Shown piece after piece: positions 25,993-34,730 of a stretch of 64,000 bases of DNA. Position numbers and translations under genes: made by a program. Every line of letters starts with the position of its first letter. The stretch's first letter is position 1. Under the pieces are notes generated by a model. That model saw only the letters and a program-made list of their open reading frames with translations. It was not told the DNA's origin and made no database searches. Origin of the DNA: Acidobacteriota bacterium (GTDB taxonomy: Bacteria; Acidobacteriota; Vicinamibacteria; Vicinamibacterales; JAKQTR01); the NCBI GenBank assembly GCA_029562975.1, contig JAKQTR010000050.1, forward strand, positions 62,001-126,000, written 5' to 3'.

Positions 25993-26563
25993 GCGCCGGG
26001 GGCGACCTCGGGTGCAGGATCCAGCGCGTCGGCGTGCAGGAACGGGCCCGGCCGTCCAGCAGGAACTGCACGGTCCCGGCGACGCTGCCCGCCGCGAACA
26101 CGCGGCTGGACATCGTGCCCTGCAGCATCGCATCGCCCTGCGTCGCGCTGTAGGGATCGAAGCCCGGCGCGATGGTCACGACGACCCCGGTCTCGGGATC
26201 ACGCGCCTGCCCCAGCACCGGCCCGTACAGCGTCGTCGGGCCGACCATCTGGACGAGCGCCCGAAAACCGAGATTGGCCCCTTCGGCAGGGAGGATCTGC
26301 CAGCCGCTCGCTATCGGCGCCACCGTCACGGGGATGGAGGCAGTCCCGGGGATGTCCGGCTCTCCCACGCAGATGATCTGGATGCCCGAGGTTCCCTGCG
26401 GCACGTAGACCACCAGGGTGTAGGCGCCCGGCAGGAGGCTGAAGGGGCTCGCCGCCCAGCTGCTCGGCGAAGTCGGCGTGCACGAGGCGGCGGAGACGGC
26501 AAGCGCCAGGCACACGGCGCCTGCTTGACGCCGCGGCCGGCGGCGCCCGCACGCGCTTGTCAT
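25820..26563 (-). CDS. Possible lipoprotein, 3' end overlapping the GH2 gene
   Basis: The frame starts at ATG 26563 with an Arg-rich N-terminus, a hydrophobic segment GAVCLALAVSAASC that looks like a lipoprotein signal, and a beta-rich domain (GAYTLVVYVPQGTSGIQIIC, later GWQILPAEGANLGFR and GTVQFLLDGRARSC). Cysteines at about 28, 64 and 177 may form a disulfide outside the cell. After CTPTRWILHP the frame continues without a stop for about 60 codons through the 3' end of the GH2 gene, so the natural stop has probably been lost or mis-sequenced. No family recognised. The start overlaps the stop of the truncated GHMP kinase (ATGA). Confidence 0.5.
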   Translation of the reverse strand: MTSACGRRRPRRQAGAVCLALAVSAASCTPTSPSSWAASPFSLLPGAYTLVVYVPQGTSGIQIICVGEPDIPGTASIPVTVAPIASGWQILPAEGANLGFRALVQMVGPTTLYGPVLGQARDPETGVVVTIAPGFDPYSATQGDAMLQGTMSSRVFAAGSVAGTVQFLLDGRARSCTPTRWILHPRSPPAPTSPAALPRRSPARPSAARSAPRSRSRPASARGRPRRSRERSRSPSSDQPGSPLRPR

Positions 26564-27066
26564 CGCCCTGCTCCGCCGGCGCGATCATGCCGGACGACCT
26601 GCAGACCGGACGCCCCTCCCAACCGCTCCACTTCCACGCTGTGCGCCGCACGGGCGACGTCGTCCGGATCGGGGCTCGAGCCGGCCAGCGCGCGCAGGGC
26701 CCCTGCGAGCGCCACGCAGACGGCCGCGGACGTGCCAGTGGACGCTCCGGGCGGCTCGACCGATCCGACACGAACGTCAATCGTCATGCCGGCAGGCGCG
26801 CCCACCGACTCGATGGCCGCCTCGAGCAGCGGATGAGGCCCGAAGGGGCGCGCGCCGGGCGCGAACGCGTAGCGCTCGCCGAAGTCCCCGGCGTGCAGCG
26901 TCACCGGGCGCCCGGCGCCCGCGTCAGCCAGCCCCGCACCGAGCGCGACGGTCACATCCGGATTGACGGCCACGTGAGAAACAGCCCCCTGCCGGGCGAA
27001 CCACGTGCCGGTCCAGCCCCCGCAGCCGCAGGTCCGCACGAGCGCGCTTGCGACGACGGCCGTCAT
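26560..27066 (-). pseudogene. GHMP kinase, N-terminal half only
   Basis: A 168-residue frame with an excellent Shine-Dalgarno (AGGAGG, 4 bp before the ATG at 27066). It starts with a GHMP-type region (CGCGGWTGTWFARQGAVSHV), and the ATP-binding motif PPGASTGTSAAVCVALAGAL lies at about 110. The helix HSVEVERLGGASGLQ follows, where functional kinases continue with a further 150-180 residues. Here the frame departs after GLQ and stops 15 codons later, overlapping the lipoprotein start. The C-terminal substrate-binding half is missing, so this is probably a truncated sugar or galactokinase-type kinase gene. The N-terminus resembles sugar kinases with a GGWTDT motif, here GGWTGT. Confidence 0.65.
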
Positions 27067-27252
27067 GTCCTCCTGCAGCGTACTACGATCGGCCGCCGGT
27101 GGGCGCCGGGGGCGTCGGGGGCCGACCGGCTCACGGGCCCGCTGTGCTACGATCTGCACGCACCACGCGCAGCGCCCGCACGGCCGGCACCAGCAGCGCG
27201 CGCACCGCGCGGCCCGGAGCGCGCGCCCGCTGCGGTTGGTGGCGGAGGGCTC

Positions 27253-29289
27253 ATGGCGCGCAGGCTCATGCTTGTCCTGCTACTGGCGCTCGCGATCCCG
27301 GGCGCGGGCCTGCGCGGCACCCTTCTGCCGCGCCAGGCGGCGCCGCCGCCGGACGCAGCGGCGCCCGTTGATCGCTCCGCTCCACTGCCCGCAGCCCGCT
27401 CCCCCCGCAACGCGAACTACTCGATCGACGTCCGCCTCGACCCCGGCGCCCGCGCCCTCATCGGCCACGAGGACATCACCTGGAGGAACACGAGCGCGCA
27501 CCCGACGTCGAAGCTCTGCTTCCATCTCTACTACAACGCGTGGAAGCACGCTCAGACGACCTGGATGCGCGAAGCGAGGCTCCGCGGCCGGTCCCGGGCG
27601 CGCTCGGTTCGGGCCGGCGACTGGGGATGGACCAGCGTGACGTCGGTCCGCCTGCTCCGGCCCAACGCCGAGGCGGTCGAACTGGCCGATCGCCGCTTTG
27701 CCTCCCCGGACGACGGGAACGAAGCGGACGAGACGGTCATGGAGGTGCTGCTGCCCGACGTTGTGCCGCCGGGCGAATCGATCCGAATCGGCCTCGACTG
27801 GAACGCGAGGATCCCGCGGACGTTCTCGCGCACCGGCGCCGTCGGCTCGTACTACTTCCTCGCCCAGTGGTTCCCCAAGCTGGCCGTCCTCGAGGACGCG
27901 GGCTGGAACTGCCACCAGTTCCACGCCGGCACCGAGTTCTACGCCGACTACGGCGTCTACCAGGTCCGGATGACGGTCCCATCGTCCTGGGTCGTCGGAG
28001 CGACGGGCCTCGAGCGCGGGCGCACGGACAACCCGGACGGCACCACGACCCACGCGTATCACGCCGACGATGTCCACGACTTCGCCTGGACGACGAGCCC
28101 CGACTACCTCGTCCGCACGGCGCGGTTCGAGCACCCGACTCTCCCGGCCGTGGAGATGCGGCTGCTGCTCCAGCCCGAGCACGCCGGGCAGGCCGACCGC
28201 CACTTCGACGCGACGCGCACGGCGCTCAGGTTCTACGGCGAATGGTTCGGCGCCTACCCGTACGGCCACCTCACCGTCGTCGATCCGGCCTGGCAGAGCG
28301 GGGCGGGGGGGATGGAGTACCCGACGCTCTTCACCGCGGGAACGCGCTGGCTCGCGCCGCGCGACGTCATGGATCCGGAAGGCGTGACGATCCACGAGGC
28401 CGGCCACCAGTTCTGGTACGCGATGGTCGGCAACAACGAGTTCGAGGACGCCTGGCTGGACGAGGGGCTCAACACCTTTTCGACGGGCCGGGCGATCGAG
28501 GCCAACCCCGCCTACCGGGTGAACTACCAGTCGTCGCGCTACTTCGGCGGGTTCGTGCCGTGGGTCTTCCGGGACATCCCGGTGTCGAGGGAAGTGGACG
28601 AGAACGGCCTGTCGGCGTACCGCGCGTCGGCCGAGTCCGACGCGCCGTCCACGCCGTCCTTCAGGTACTTCCCCTCGACGGGAGGAGGGCTGAGCTACAG
28701 CAAGACCGCCCTCTGGCTGCACACGCTGGAGCGCCACCTCGGCTGGCCCGCGCTGCAGCGCGCGATGTCCGCGTTCTTCGAGCGCTGGAAGTTCCGGCAC
28801 CCCAAACCGCAGGACTTCTTCGACGCGGTCAACGAATCGTCCGGGCGCGACATGACGTGGTTCTTCGACCAGGTACACCGAAGCTCCACCGTGTTCGACT
28901 ACGGCGTGCAGTCGGTGATGAGCGAGACGCTGCCGCCCGCCGGCTCGCGCGCGACGAAAGGCTCCGCTCCCGTCAAGCGATCCACGGTCGTCGTCCGGCG
29001 CTACGGCGAGGCGGTGTTCCCGGTCGAGGTCCTCGTGACGTTCGAGGGGGGCGAGACCGTCCGCGAGGCCTGGGACGGGAAGGACCGCTGGAAGGCGTTC
29101 ACCTACGAGCGCGCAATGCGGGTCGTGTCCGCAGTGGTCGATCCGGATCGCGTGCTGCTGCTCGACATCGACCGGACGAACAACAGTTTCACGACCGAGC
29201 CCCGATCGCGGGAGGCCGCGCGCAAGTGGATGCTCAAGTGGATGGTCTGGCTGCAGGACGCGCTGGCGACATCCAGCTTCTTCATCTGA
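27253..29289 (+). CDS. Secreted M1 family metallopeptidase
   Basis: A 678-residue protein with a signal peptide (MARRLMLVLLLALAIPGAG). The N-terminal beta domain begins NYSIDVRLDPGARALIGHEDITW. The exopeptidase-like motif is GGMEYPTL (in place of GAMEN) and the zinc site is HEAGHQFWY (about residue 380) followed 18 residues later by E in WLDEGLNTF. The C-terminal part (about 480-640) lacks the full helical ARM domain of classical aminopeptidase N. This layout matches the bacterial M1 proteins that are related to LTA4 hydrolase and often secreted. It likely cuts peptides in the periplasm or outside the cell. The ATG at 27253 is chosen for the signal peptide. Confidence 0.92.
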   Translation: MARRLMLVLLLALAIPGAGLRGTLLPRQAAPPPDAAAPVDRSAPLPAARSPRNANYSIDVRLDPGARALIGHEDITWRNTSAHPTSKLCFHLYYNAWKHAQTTWMREARLRGRSRARSVRAGDWGWTSVTSVRLLRPNAEAVELADRRFASPDDGNEADETVMEVLLPDVVPPGESIRIGLDWNARIPRTFSRTGAVGSYYFLAQWFPKLAVLEDAGWNCHQFHAGTEFYADYGVYQVRMTVPSSWVVGATGLERGRTDNPDGTTTHAYHADDVHDFAWTTSPDYLVRTARFEHPTLPAVEMRLLLQPEHAGQADRHFDATRTALRFYGEWFGAYPYGHLTVVDPAWQSGAGGMEYPTLFTAGTRWLAPRDVMDPEGVTIHEAGHQFWYAMVGNNEFEDAWLDEGLNTFSTGRAIEANPAYRVNYQSSRYFGGFVPWVFRDIPVSREVDENGLSAYRASAESDAPSTPSFRYFPSTGGGLSYSKTALWLHTLERHLGWPALQRAMSAFFERWKFRHPKPQDFFDAVNESSGRDMTWFFDQVHRSSTVFDYGVQSVMSETLPPAGSRATKGSAPVKRSTVVVRRYGEAVFPVEVLVTFEGGETVREAWDGKDRWKAFTYERAMRVVSAVVDPDRVLLLDIDRTNNSFTTEPRSREAARKWMLKWMVWLQDALATSSFFI

Positions 29290-29320
29290 GGCCGGGCGGG
29301 CCCGGCCGGTGGGATACGGC

Positions 29321-30343
29321 ATGGCGACGATCTTCGAGGCGTTCACGGACGGGTGGGGGCGGGTCCTCCGCGCGCCGGCCATCCTGTTCGGCGTGTTCCT
29401 CGTCACCCTGCTCCTGGCCGCGCCGGCCGGGAGCGCCATCCGGGACTCGATCTCAGGCAGCCTGGGCTCGAGCCTCGACGGCGGCGCCATGGCCGACGGC
29501 GTCGACGCCGACTGGTGGGCCCGGTTCAGCGATGCGGCCACGGGCCTGGATCGGACGTTCACCCGGTCCGTCATCGGCTTCGCCGCCGTGCTCGACAACC
29601 TCAGCCGCTTCCTGGACAACGAGGAGGCGGACGCGTCGCTGGCCGGGCTCACGTTCGCCTACCTGGCGATCTGGCTGTTCCTCATCGGCGGCATTCTCGA
29701 CCGGTACGCGCGGATGAGGCCGACGCGGTCCCAGGCGTTCTTCGGCGCCTGCGGGACGCTCTTCTTCCGCTTCCTCCGCCTCGGGCTGATCGCGGCCGCC
29801 GGCTACTGGCTGCTGTTCGGCGTCGTGCATGCGTGGCTGTTCGAGGGACTCTACGGGCGGGCCATCCGCGACCTGACGGTGGAGCGGACGGCATTCGCGA
29901 TCCGCCTGGCGCTCTACGGCGTGTTCCTGGCGCTGCTGGGGTTCTGGAACGCCGTCATGGACTACGCGAAGATCCGCGCAGTGGTGGAGGACCGCCGGAG
30001 CATGCTCGGGGCGTTCCTCGCGGGCTGGCGCTTCGTCGTCGGCCATCCGCTGAAGGCCGGCGGCCTGTACCTGCTCAACACGCTCGCCTTCGCGGCGGTT
30101 GTGTTCGTGTACTTCCTGACGGCGCCGGGCGCGGCCGGGTCTGGCGCCGCCGCGTGGGCGGCGTTCGCCATCGGGCAGGCGTACGTGCTGGCGCGGCTTG
30201 CCGTGAAGCTCGCCTTCTACGCCTCCGGGACTTCGCTCTTCCAGCGGTCCCTCGCCCACCTGGCGTATACCGCGGCGCCGGAGCCGATCTGGCCCGACTC
30301 GCCCGCGGCCGAGGCCCTCGCCAACGCCGCCGGCAGGGACTAG
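29321..30343 (+). CDS. Polytopic membrane protein, unknown function
   Basis: A 340-residue protein with about six membrane segments (near 16-37, 105-126, 145-168, 186-205, 235-258 and 265-290) and an extra-membrane loop between the first two. The motif FGACGTLFFRFLRLGLIAAAGYW and the region DYAKIRAVVEDRRSMLGAF are reminiscent of large families of YihY/DUF-type membrane proteins, but I cannot name one. The ATG at 29321 is preceded by GGTGGGA at a proper distance and is preferred over the GTG four codons earlier. It sits between the M1 peptidase and nadE with short gaps, suggesting co-transcription. Confidence 0.72.
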   Translation: MATIFEAFTDGWGRVLRAPAILFGVFLVTLLLAAPAGSAIRDSISGSLGSSLDGGAMADGVDADWWARFSDAATGLDRTFTRSVIGFAAVLDNLSRFLDNEEADASLAGLTFAYLAIWLFLIGGILDRYARMRPTRSQAFFGACGTLFFRFLRLGLIAAAGYWLLFGVVHAWLFEGLYGRAIRDLTVERTAFAIRLALYGVFLALLGFWNAVMDYAKIRAVVEDRRSMLGAFLAGWRFVVGHPLKAGGLYLLNTLAFAAVVFVYFLTAPGAAGSGAAAWAAFAIGQAYVLARLAVKLAFYASGTSLFQRSLAHLAYTAAPEPIWPDSPAAEALANAAGRD

Positions 30344-30353
30344 GAGCGGCCCG

Positions 30354-31118
30354 ATGCACCACCTGGCGTCCGAGATGGCCGGCTGGCTCCGGGAGCGCGT
30401 GCGCGCGGCGGGCGCGCGGGGGATCGTTGTGGGGCTCAGCGGGGGACTGGACTCAGCCGTCGTCGCCCGCGTGGCGCAGATGGCCGTGCCCGGCGGCGTG
30501 CTGACGGTGTTCATGCCCGCAGGCAGCCTGCCGCAGGACGCCGAGGACGCGCGGCTCGTCGAGGACACGTTCGGCCTGCCCGTCATGACGGTCGATCTCT
30601 CGGACGCGGTTGACGCGCTGCTCGATCGCCTGCACCACGCGGCCGGCGCGCAGCCGTTCGACACGGCCCCGGCAGACGAGGCAGGGCCGCGCATGGCCGT
30701 GGCCAATCTGAAGCCGCGCCTGCGCATGGCGGCGCTCTACTACGTCGCGAACCGGCTGAACTACCTCGTCGCCGGCACGGGCAACCGGTGCGAGATCGCC
30801 ATCGGCTACTACACGAAGCACGGCGATGGGGGTGTGGATCTGCTCCCGCTCGGGGCGCTCGTGAAGAGCGAGGTGCGCCAGCTCGCGCGCCACCTCGGCG
30901 TGCCGGCCCGGATCATCGACAAGGAGCCGAGCGCGGGCCTCTGGCCGGGCCAGACCGACGAGGGCGAGATGGGGTTCACCTACGCCGAGCTGGAAGACTA
31001 CCTCCGCGGGAGGCGGGCTTCGCTTGCTCCGGCCACGCTGGCGCGCATCGAGCGCCTCGTGCGCGCCAGCGAGCACAAGCGCCAGATGCCGCCGGTGTTC
31101 CGGCCCTCCGGGGAGTAG
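30354..31118 (+). CDS. nadE: NH3-dependent NAD+ synthetase
   Basis: A 254-residue ATP-pyrophosphatase that amidates deamido-NAD to NAD in the cytoplasm. The motifs are complete: P-loop GLSGGLDSAVVA (about residue 26), NLKPRLRMAALYY (about 122), GTGNRCEIAIGYYTKHGDGG (about 141) and the C-terminal ligand segment KEPSAGLWPGQTDEGEMG (about 192). The length matches ammonia-dependent NadE without a glutaminase domain, so an external glutamine amidotransferase or free ammonia is the nitrogen donor. Start ATG at 30354 with TAGGAG upstream. Confidence 0.95.
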   Translation: MHHLASEMAGWLRERVRAAGARGIVVGLSGGLDSAVVARVAQMAVPGGVLTVFMPAGSLPQDAEDARLVEDTFGLPVMTVDLSDAVDALLDRLHHAAGAQPFDTAPADEAGPRMAVANLKPRLRMAALYYVANRLNYLVAGTGNRCEIAIGYYTKHGDGGVDLLPLGALVKSEVRQLARHLGVPARIIDKEPSAGLWPGQTDEGEMGFTYAELEDYLRGRRASLAPATLARIERLVRASEHKRQMPPVFRPSGE

Positions 31119-31130
31119 GCAGCGGGCCCC

Positions 31131-33404
31131 TCAGGCCCGGACGAGCGCCGCGAGCATGGCGTCTTCGGTCAAGCCGAAGTGCTCCCACACCCGGACGAAG
31201 TGGTCCGAGGGTGCGATGCGCGGATCGCCGATCCCGAAGTGATCCAGCCGGACACCCGCGCCGGCCACGCTCGTGGCGACGAGCCCCGCGAAGCCGCGTG
31301 TCCCCGACGAGGGATCGCCGATCAGTCCGTCTTCGACCGTCACCATGCGCTCGTACCTGGCGGCCAGCCCGCCGAGGAACCCGTCGTCCAGCGGGAATCC
31401 GTTGACGACGATGACGTCCGCCGGCACGCCCTGCGCGGCCGCGCCGTCGGACGCGGCGACAGCCAGGTAGGCGGGCGCGCCCACGGCCAGGACGACGGTC
31501 CGGGCGCCCGCCCTCTGGCGGCACACGGTGGCCGGCGACCACGCGTCGCCGGCATTCCACAGCGGCGAGCCATCGGCCTTCGCGAGCACCGGCAGGTTGT
31601 CTCTCGGAACGGCGACGATGTGGCCGCCCATGGCGGCGGCGGCGTCTCTGACTGCCACGAACGCCGCGCGGGCGTCGGCCGGCGCGTAGAAGCGCCGCAG
31701 GTACGGCAGGTAGCCGAGTCCCAGGTTGATCCAGTCGAGGCTCCAGCCGGAGAAGTGGTCGCGGCCCGTGCAGGCCCCGACGTGCGAGAGGTGCATGACG
31801 ACGTTGAGGCCCTCGTTCGCGCCGGTCAGGTTGCGCTGGTAGCGCCAGAACTCGAAGCCCTCGCGCGCGATGCCTTCGAAGAACGCGGCGAAGGTCGCAA
31901 AGACGTTGAGCTGCGGCTCCCGGCTGCTGAAGGCGAGGCCGTTCGCCATCAGGGCGGCGGCCTGCTCCTGGATGCTCATCTCGAACCGGTGATCGCGCGG
32001 CACGCGCGACGCGGCCTTGCCCAGCTTCGTCGAGGGGTCGAGATCGCACGACACGAAGAAGCAGCGTCCGGGGTGCCTCCGCGCGATCGCGTCGTACGCC
32101 GCCTCGGAGCCCGCGCGCGGCGACACGGATGTCCCGGGCGCCGGCAGGCTGACGGGGTCGAGGTCGGCCGCCTCAAGCACGAGGTTCGGCGAGCCCTTCG
32201 GCGGGCGCGCGGTCGTGACGACCTTCCGGCGCGGCTTCGCGCGCAGGCGCGACAGCGCCTCGGCCTCGGCCGGCGTGAGCCGCAGAAGCGGGCTCGCCAG
32301 CGTGGCGGCCTCGTCGCGCCCCTTCATGCCTCCGTCGTGGTGGCCCTCGCCGCCCGGCAGGCCGTTGACGTAGAACAGGCACTGGCACATGGCTCGCGCG
32401 TCCCGGAAGCTCATCAGCGACCCGGGAATCCAGATCTCGGTGTCGAGCGGCACGCCGTGCTCGGCGGCAAACCGCGCGACCTCCGCGCCGATGCCGTGCT
32501 GCTCGCCGAACGCCGCGACGGTGACGGCGCGGCCGTTGCCGGACCGGTAGCCCGTCGGATAGATCAGCGCCGGCTGGCCTTCCCGGGCCAGCGCCAGCCC
32601 GTCGCGGTAGGCGCCGAAGAGCGCCGGGCGGTCGTGCAGCGACGCGATCTCGACGATCTGGATGCCGAGCGACGCGATGACCGGCCGCGGATCGCGGTCC
32701 ATCACACGCGCGGTCGTGCCGGAGAGCTGGATGCCGTTGCGGTGCATCACGAAGAGCAGGGGGGCGCGGTGCTGGCTCGCGGCCACGTAACCGTTCAGCG
32801 ACTGCCCCGAGATCCAGCCGGCGTCGCCGCAGTGGCAGATGACGGCCGCCTCGGGCCCTCTCTTCGCCCTGAGGCCGAGCGCCTGACCGACGGCGACGGG
32901 AACGATCGCGCCGAGGCGCCCGGAACTCAGCTCGGTGCCGCCGGGCACGAACGACACGTGCCCGGCGACGTCGAGGCTGCGCCGGAACGCCTCAACGACC
33001 CTGGACTCGGGCAGGAAGCCGAGGATGGCCAGCGCGGCGTAGTAGCCGATGCTCGTGTGGCCGTGCTCGATGGTGAAGAACCGGCGATCGTAGTCCACGA
33101 CGCCGAGCGTCATGAGCAGGCCCGGTATCAGCTCGAGCGCGCCGCCGAGGTGGTCGATGTCGCCCGCGCGCGCGAGCGACGCCAGCGCCCGGATGGCGAT
33201 CGACGCGGCCTCCTTTTCGAGCCCCGCAAGCGCCGCCGCCTCGTCGGGGGCGAGCGAGGCCGCCGCGGGGTCGAGCGAGAACGGCAGCACGTCGGCTTCG
33301 ACGCGCCCGGCCAGAAGCGGCGACGCCTCGAGGAGGCTCGCGTTGCGCCGGCGCTGGGCGGCCGCGAGCGCCTCGAGCGGATGCGTGGACGCGGTGGTGG
33401 TCAT
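31131..33404 (-). CDS. Transketolase-like thiamine diphosphate enzyme
   Basis: The protein has 757 residues if the ATG at 33404 is used; 33419 is an alternative five codons upstream. The order of domains is that of transketolases: pyrophosphate domain with HTSIGYYAALAI and ELSSGRLG, thiamine motif ICHCGDAGWISGQ...MHRNG (GDA...RN instead of GDG...NN), pyrimidine domain (FEMSIQEQAAALMANGLA) and a C-terminal domain (VVVNGFPLDDGF). The changed GDG...NN motif indicates a divergent subfamily, though ThDP binding is still likely. It is probably a non-canonical transketolase with an unknown sugar-phosphate or ketoacid substrate. It faces the PlsB-like gene divergently. Confidence 0.85.
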   Translation of the reverse strand: MTTTASTHPLEALAAAQRRRNASLLEASPLLAGRVEADVLPFSLDPAAASLAPDEAAALAGLEKEAASIAIRALASLARAGDIDHLGGALELIPGLLMTLGVVDYDRRFFTIEHGHTSIGYYAALAILGFLPESRVVEAFRRSLDVAGHVSFVPGGTELSSGRLGAIVPVAVGQALGLRAKRGPEAAVICHCGDAGWISGQSLNGYVAASQHRAPLLFVMHRNGIQLSGTTARVMDRDPRPVIASLGIQIVEIASLHDRPALFGAYRDGLALAREGQPALIYPTGYRSGNGRAVTVAAFGEQHGIGAEVARFAAEHGVPLDTEIWIPGSLMSFRDARAMCQCLFYVNGLPGGEGHHDGGMKGRDEAATLASPLLRLTPAEAEALSRLRAKPRRKVVTTARPPKGSPNLVLEAADLDPVSLPAPGTSVSPRAGSEAAYDAIARRHPGRCFFVSCDLDPSTKLGKAASRVPRDHRFEMSIQEQAAALMANGLAFSSREPQLNVFATFAAFFEGIAREGFEFWRYQRNLTGANEGLNVVMHLSHVGACTGRDHFSGWSLDWINLGLGYLPYLRRFYAPADARAAFVAVRDAAAAMGGHIVAVPRDNLPVLAKADGSPLWNAGDAWSPATVCRQRAGARTVVLAVGAPAYLAVAASDGAAAQGVPADVIVVNGFPLDDGFLGGLAARYERMVTVEDGLIGDPSSGTRGFAGLVATSVAGAGVRLDHFGIGDPRIAPSDHFVRVWEHFGLTEDAMLAALVRA

Positions 33405-33505
33405 GGCGGCTCTCGTCATCGGTGAGGGTCGGGCAGCGGGTCACGGCAGTCTAGCACACCGGTTCCGACGCCTCGGGCTTGCCTGCGCCACCGCCCGCGC
33501 CGCGG

Positions 33506-33540
33506 GAACCGCGCCCGCGGTTCGCGCGCGGACCTATAAT
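33506..33540 (+). promoter_or_regulatory. -10 element preceded by an inverted repeat
   Basis: A TATAAT hexamer lies at 33535-33540. No good -35 is visible, but GAACCGCG-CC-CGCGGTTC, a perfect 8-bp inverted repeat, covers 33506-33523 where the -35 would be. This could be a regulator site for the acyltransferase/proline dehydrogenase operon or for the divergent transketolase gene. Confidence 0.45.
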
Positions 33541-33593
33541 GGGGCCGTGCAGCCGGCCAGGGTCCTGGGGGGCGGCCGCGCAACGGGAGGCCC

Positions 33594-34721
33594 ATGCCGA
33601 AGGCTCTCACGGCGGAGGACGTCAGGCGCGCGGTGCTGGCGCGAGCCGAGATTGTCAGACTGCTCGAGCACAGCCGGGCCGAGGACCGCACGACGGTCCG
33701 CCGCCGGATCGTCGCCTACCTCGAAGAACTGACGACGACGCAGCGCTACGCGTTCTACAAGCGCATCCCCGCGCTGCTGCACCCGATCCTCCGGAAGATC
33801 CCTCGCCTCGTAGAGGGCATCGATGTTGCCAAGGACGCCAGCCGATCCGGCCGCCTCATCTACGCGTCGAACCACCGCAGCCACATGGATTACCTCGTCG
33901 AGCCGATCCTGCTCGACGAGCACGGCATCCGGCCGCCGCTCATCGCGGCGGGCTTCAACCTGTTCGGCGGCCCCCTCGGGCTGCTGAACCGCCACGTGAC
34001 GGGCGCAATCCCGATCCGCCGGGGCACCAGGGACCCGGTGTACCTGACGACGCTCAAGGCGTACGTCGCGGAGCAGCTCCAGCACCACGACCTGTTCGTG
34101 TACCCGGAGGGCGGGCGCAGCTACAGCGGCGAGCTGAAGCCGTACAAGACGGGCCTGCTGCACGCCGCCATGCAGGCCGGCGTGAAGGACCTGCTGGTCG
34201 TGCCCACCGCCATTTCGTACGACCTGGTCCTCGAAGACCGCGTCATCGCGCGGCAGGGCGTGAAGAAGCGCCAGCGGCCCTTCACGCACGAGTTCGCCGA
34301 GATGGCCGCCCTGGCGATCGGGTACCACACCCGATCCGTCACCGTCTTCGCGCCCCCCATCCCGGCCGCGCCGTACGATCCCGAATCGAAGAAGGACGTT
34401 CTGGACCTCGCGCAGCGGGTGCGCGAGGTGACAGGCAGGATCATGAAGATCCTGCCGACCGCCATCGTCGCCCACGAGATGCGCCAGGCGATCACGCACG
34501 CGAGCCTGGAGTCGCGCGTCGCCGCCAGGCTGGACCGGCTCGCCGAAGCCGGCGCGAACCTGGACGTCCGCGACGCGAAGCACGTGATCGAGGACGGCGT
34601 GTCGCGGCTCGAGCACCGGGGCGTCATCCAGTCCGAGAGCGGCAGGATTCGCGTGCGCGATCGCCGGGTGCTCCGCTACTACGGGCGCTCCATCGCGCAT
34701 TTCGTCCACGACACCGACTAG
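33594..34721 (+). CDS. PlsB-like glycerol-3-phosphate acyltransferase
   Basis: A 375-residue acyltransferase of the PlsC/PlsB superfamily: catalytic NHRSHMDYLVEP (HxxxxD, about residue 94), substrate loop FNLFGGPLGLLNRHVTGAIPIRRG and FVYPEGGRSYSGELKPYKTGLL (about 176). The order and the P-E-G-G-R-S box match GPAT/PlsB rather than short PlsC. It lacks the long N-terminal domain of E. coli PlsB (about 800 residues). The C-terminal 100 residues look like a small helical regulatory domain. It acylates a glycerol-phosphate acceptor in the membrane. A GGGAGG ribosome site precedes the ATG. The next gene starts 9 bp after the stop. Confidence 0.88.
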   Translation: MPKALTAEDVRRAVLARAEIVRLLEHSRAEDRTTVRRRIVAYLEELTTTQRYAFYKRIPALLHPILRKIPRLVEGIDVAKDASRSGRLIYASNHRSHMDYLVEPILLDEHGIRPPLIAAGFNLFGGPLGLLNRHVTGAIPIRRGTRDPVYLTTLKAYVAEQLQHHDLFVYPEGGRSYSGELKPYKTGLLHAAMQAGVKDLLVVPTAISYDLVLEDRVIARQGVKKRQRPFTHEFAEMAALAIGYHTRSVTVFAPPIPAAPYDPESKKDVLDLAQRVREVTGRIMKILPTAIVAHEMRQAITHASLESRVAARLDRLAEAGANLDVRDAKHVIEDGVSRLEHRGVIQSESGRIRVRDRRVLRYYGRSIAHFVHDTD

Positions 34722-34730
34722 GACGCCTTC

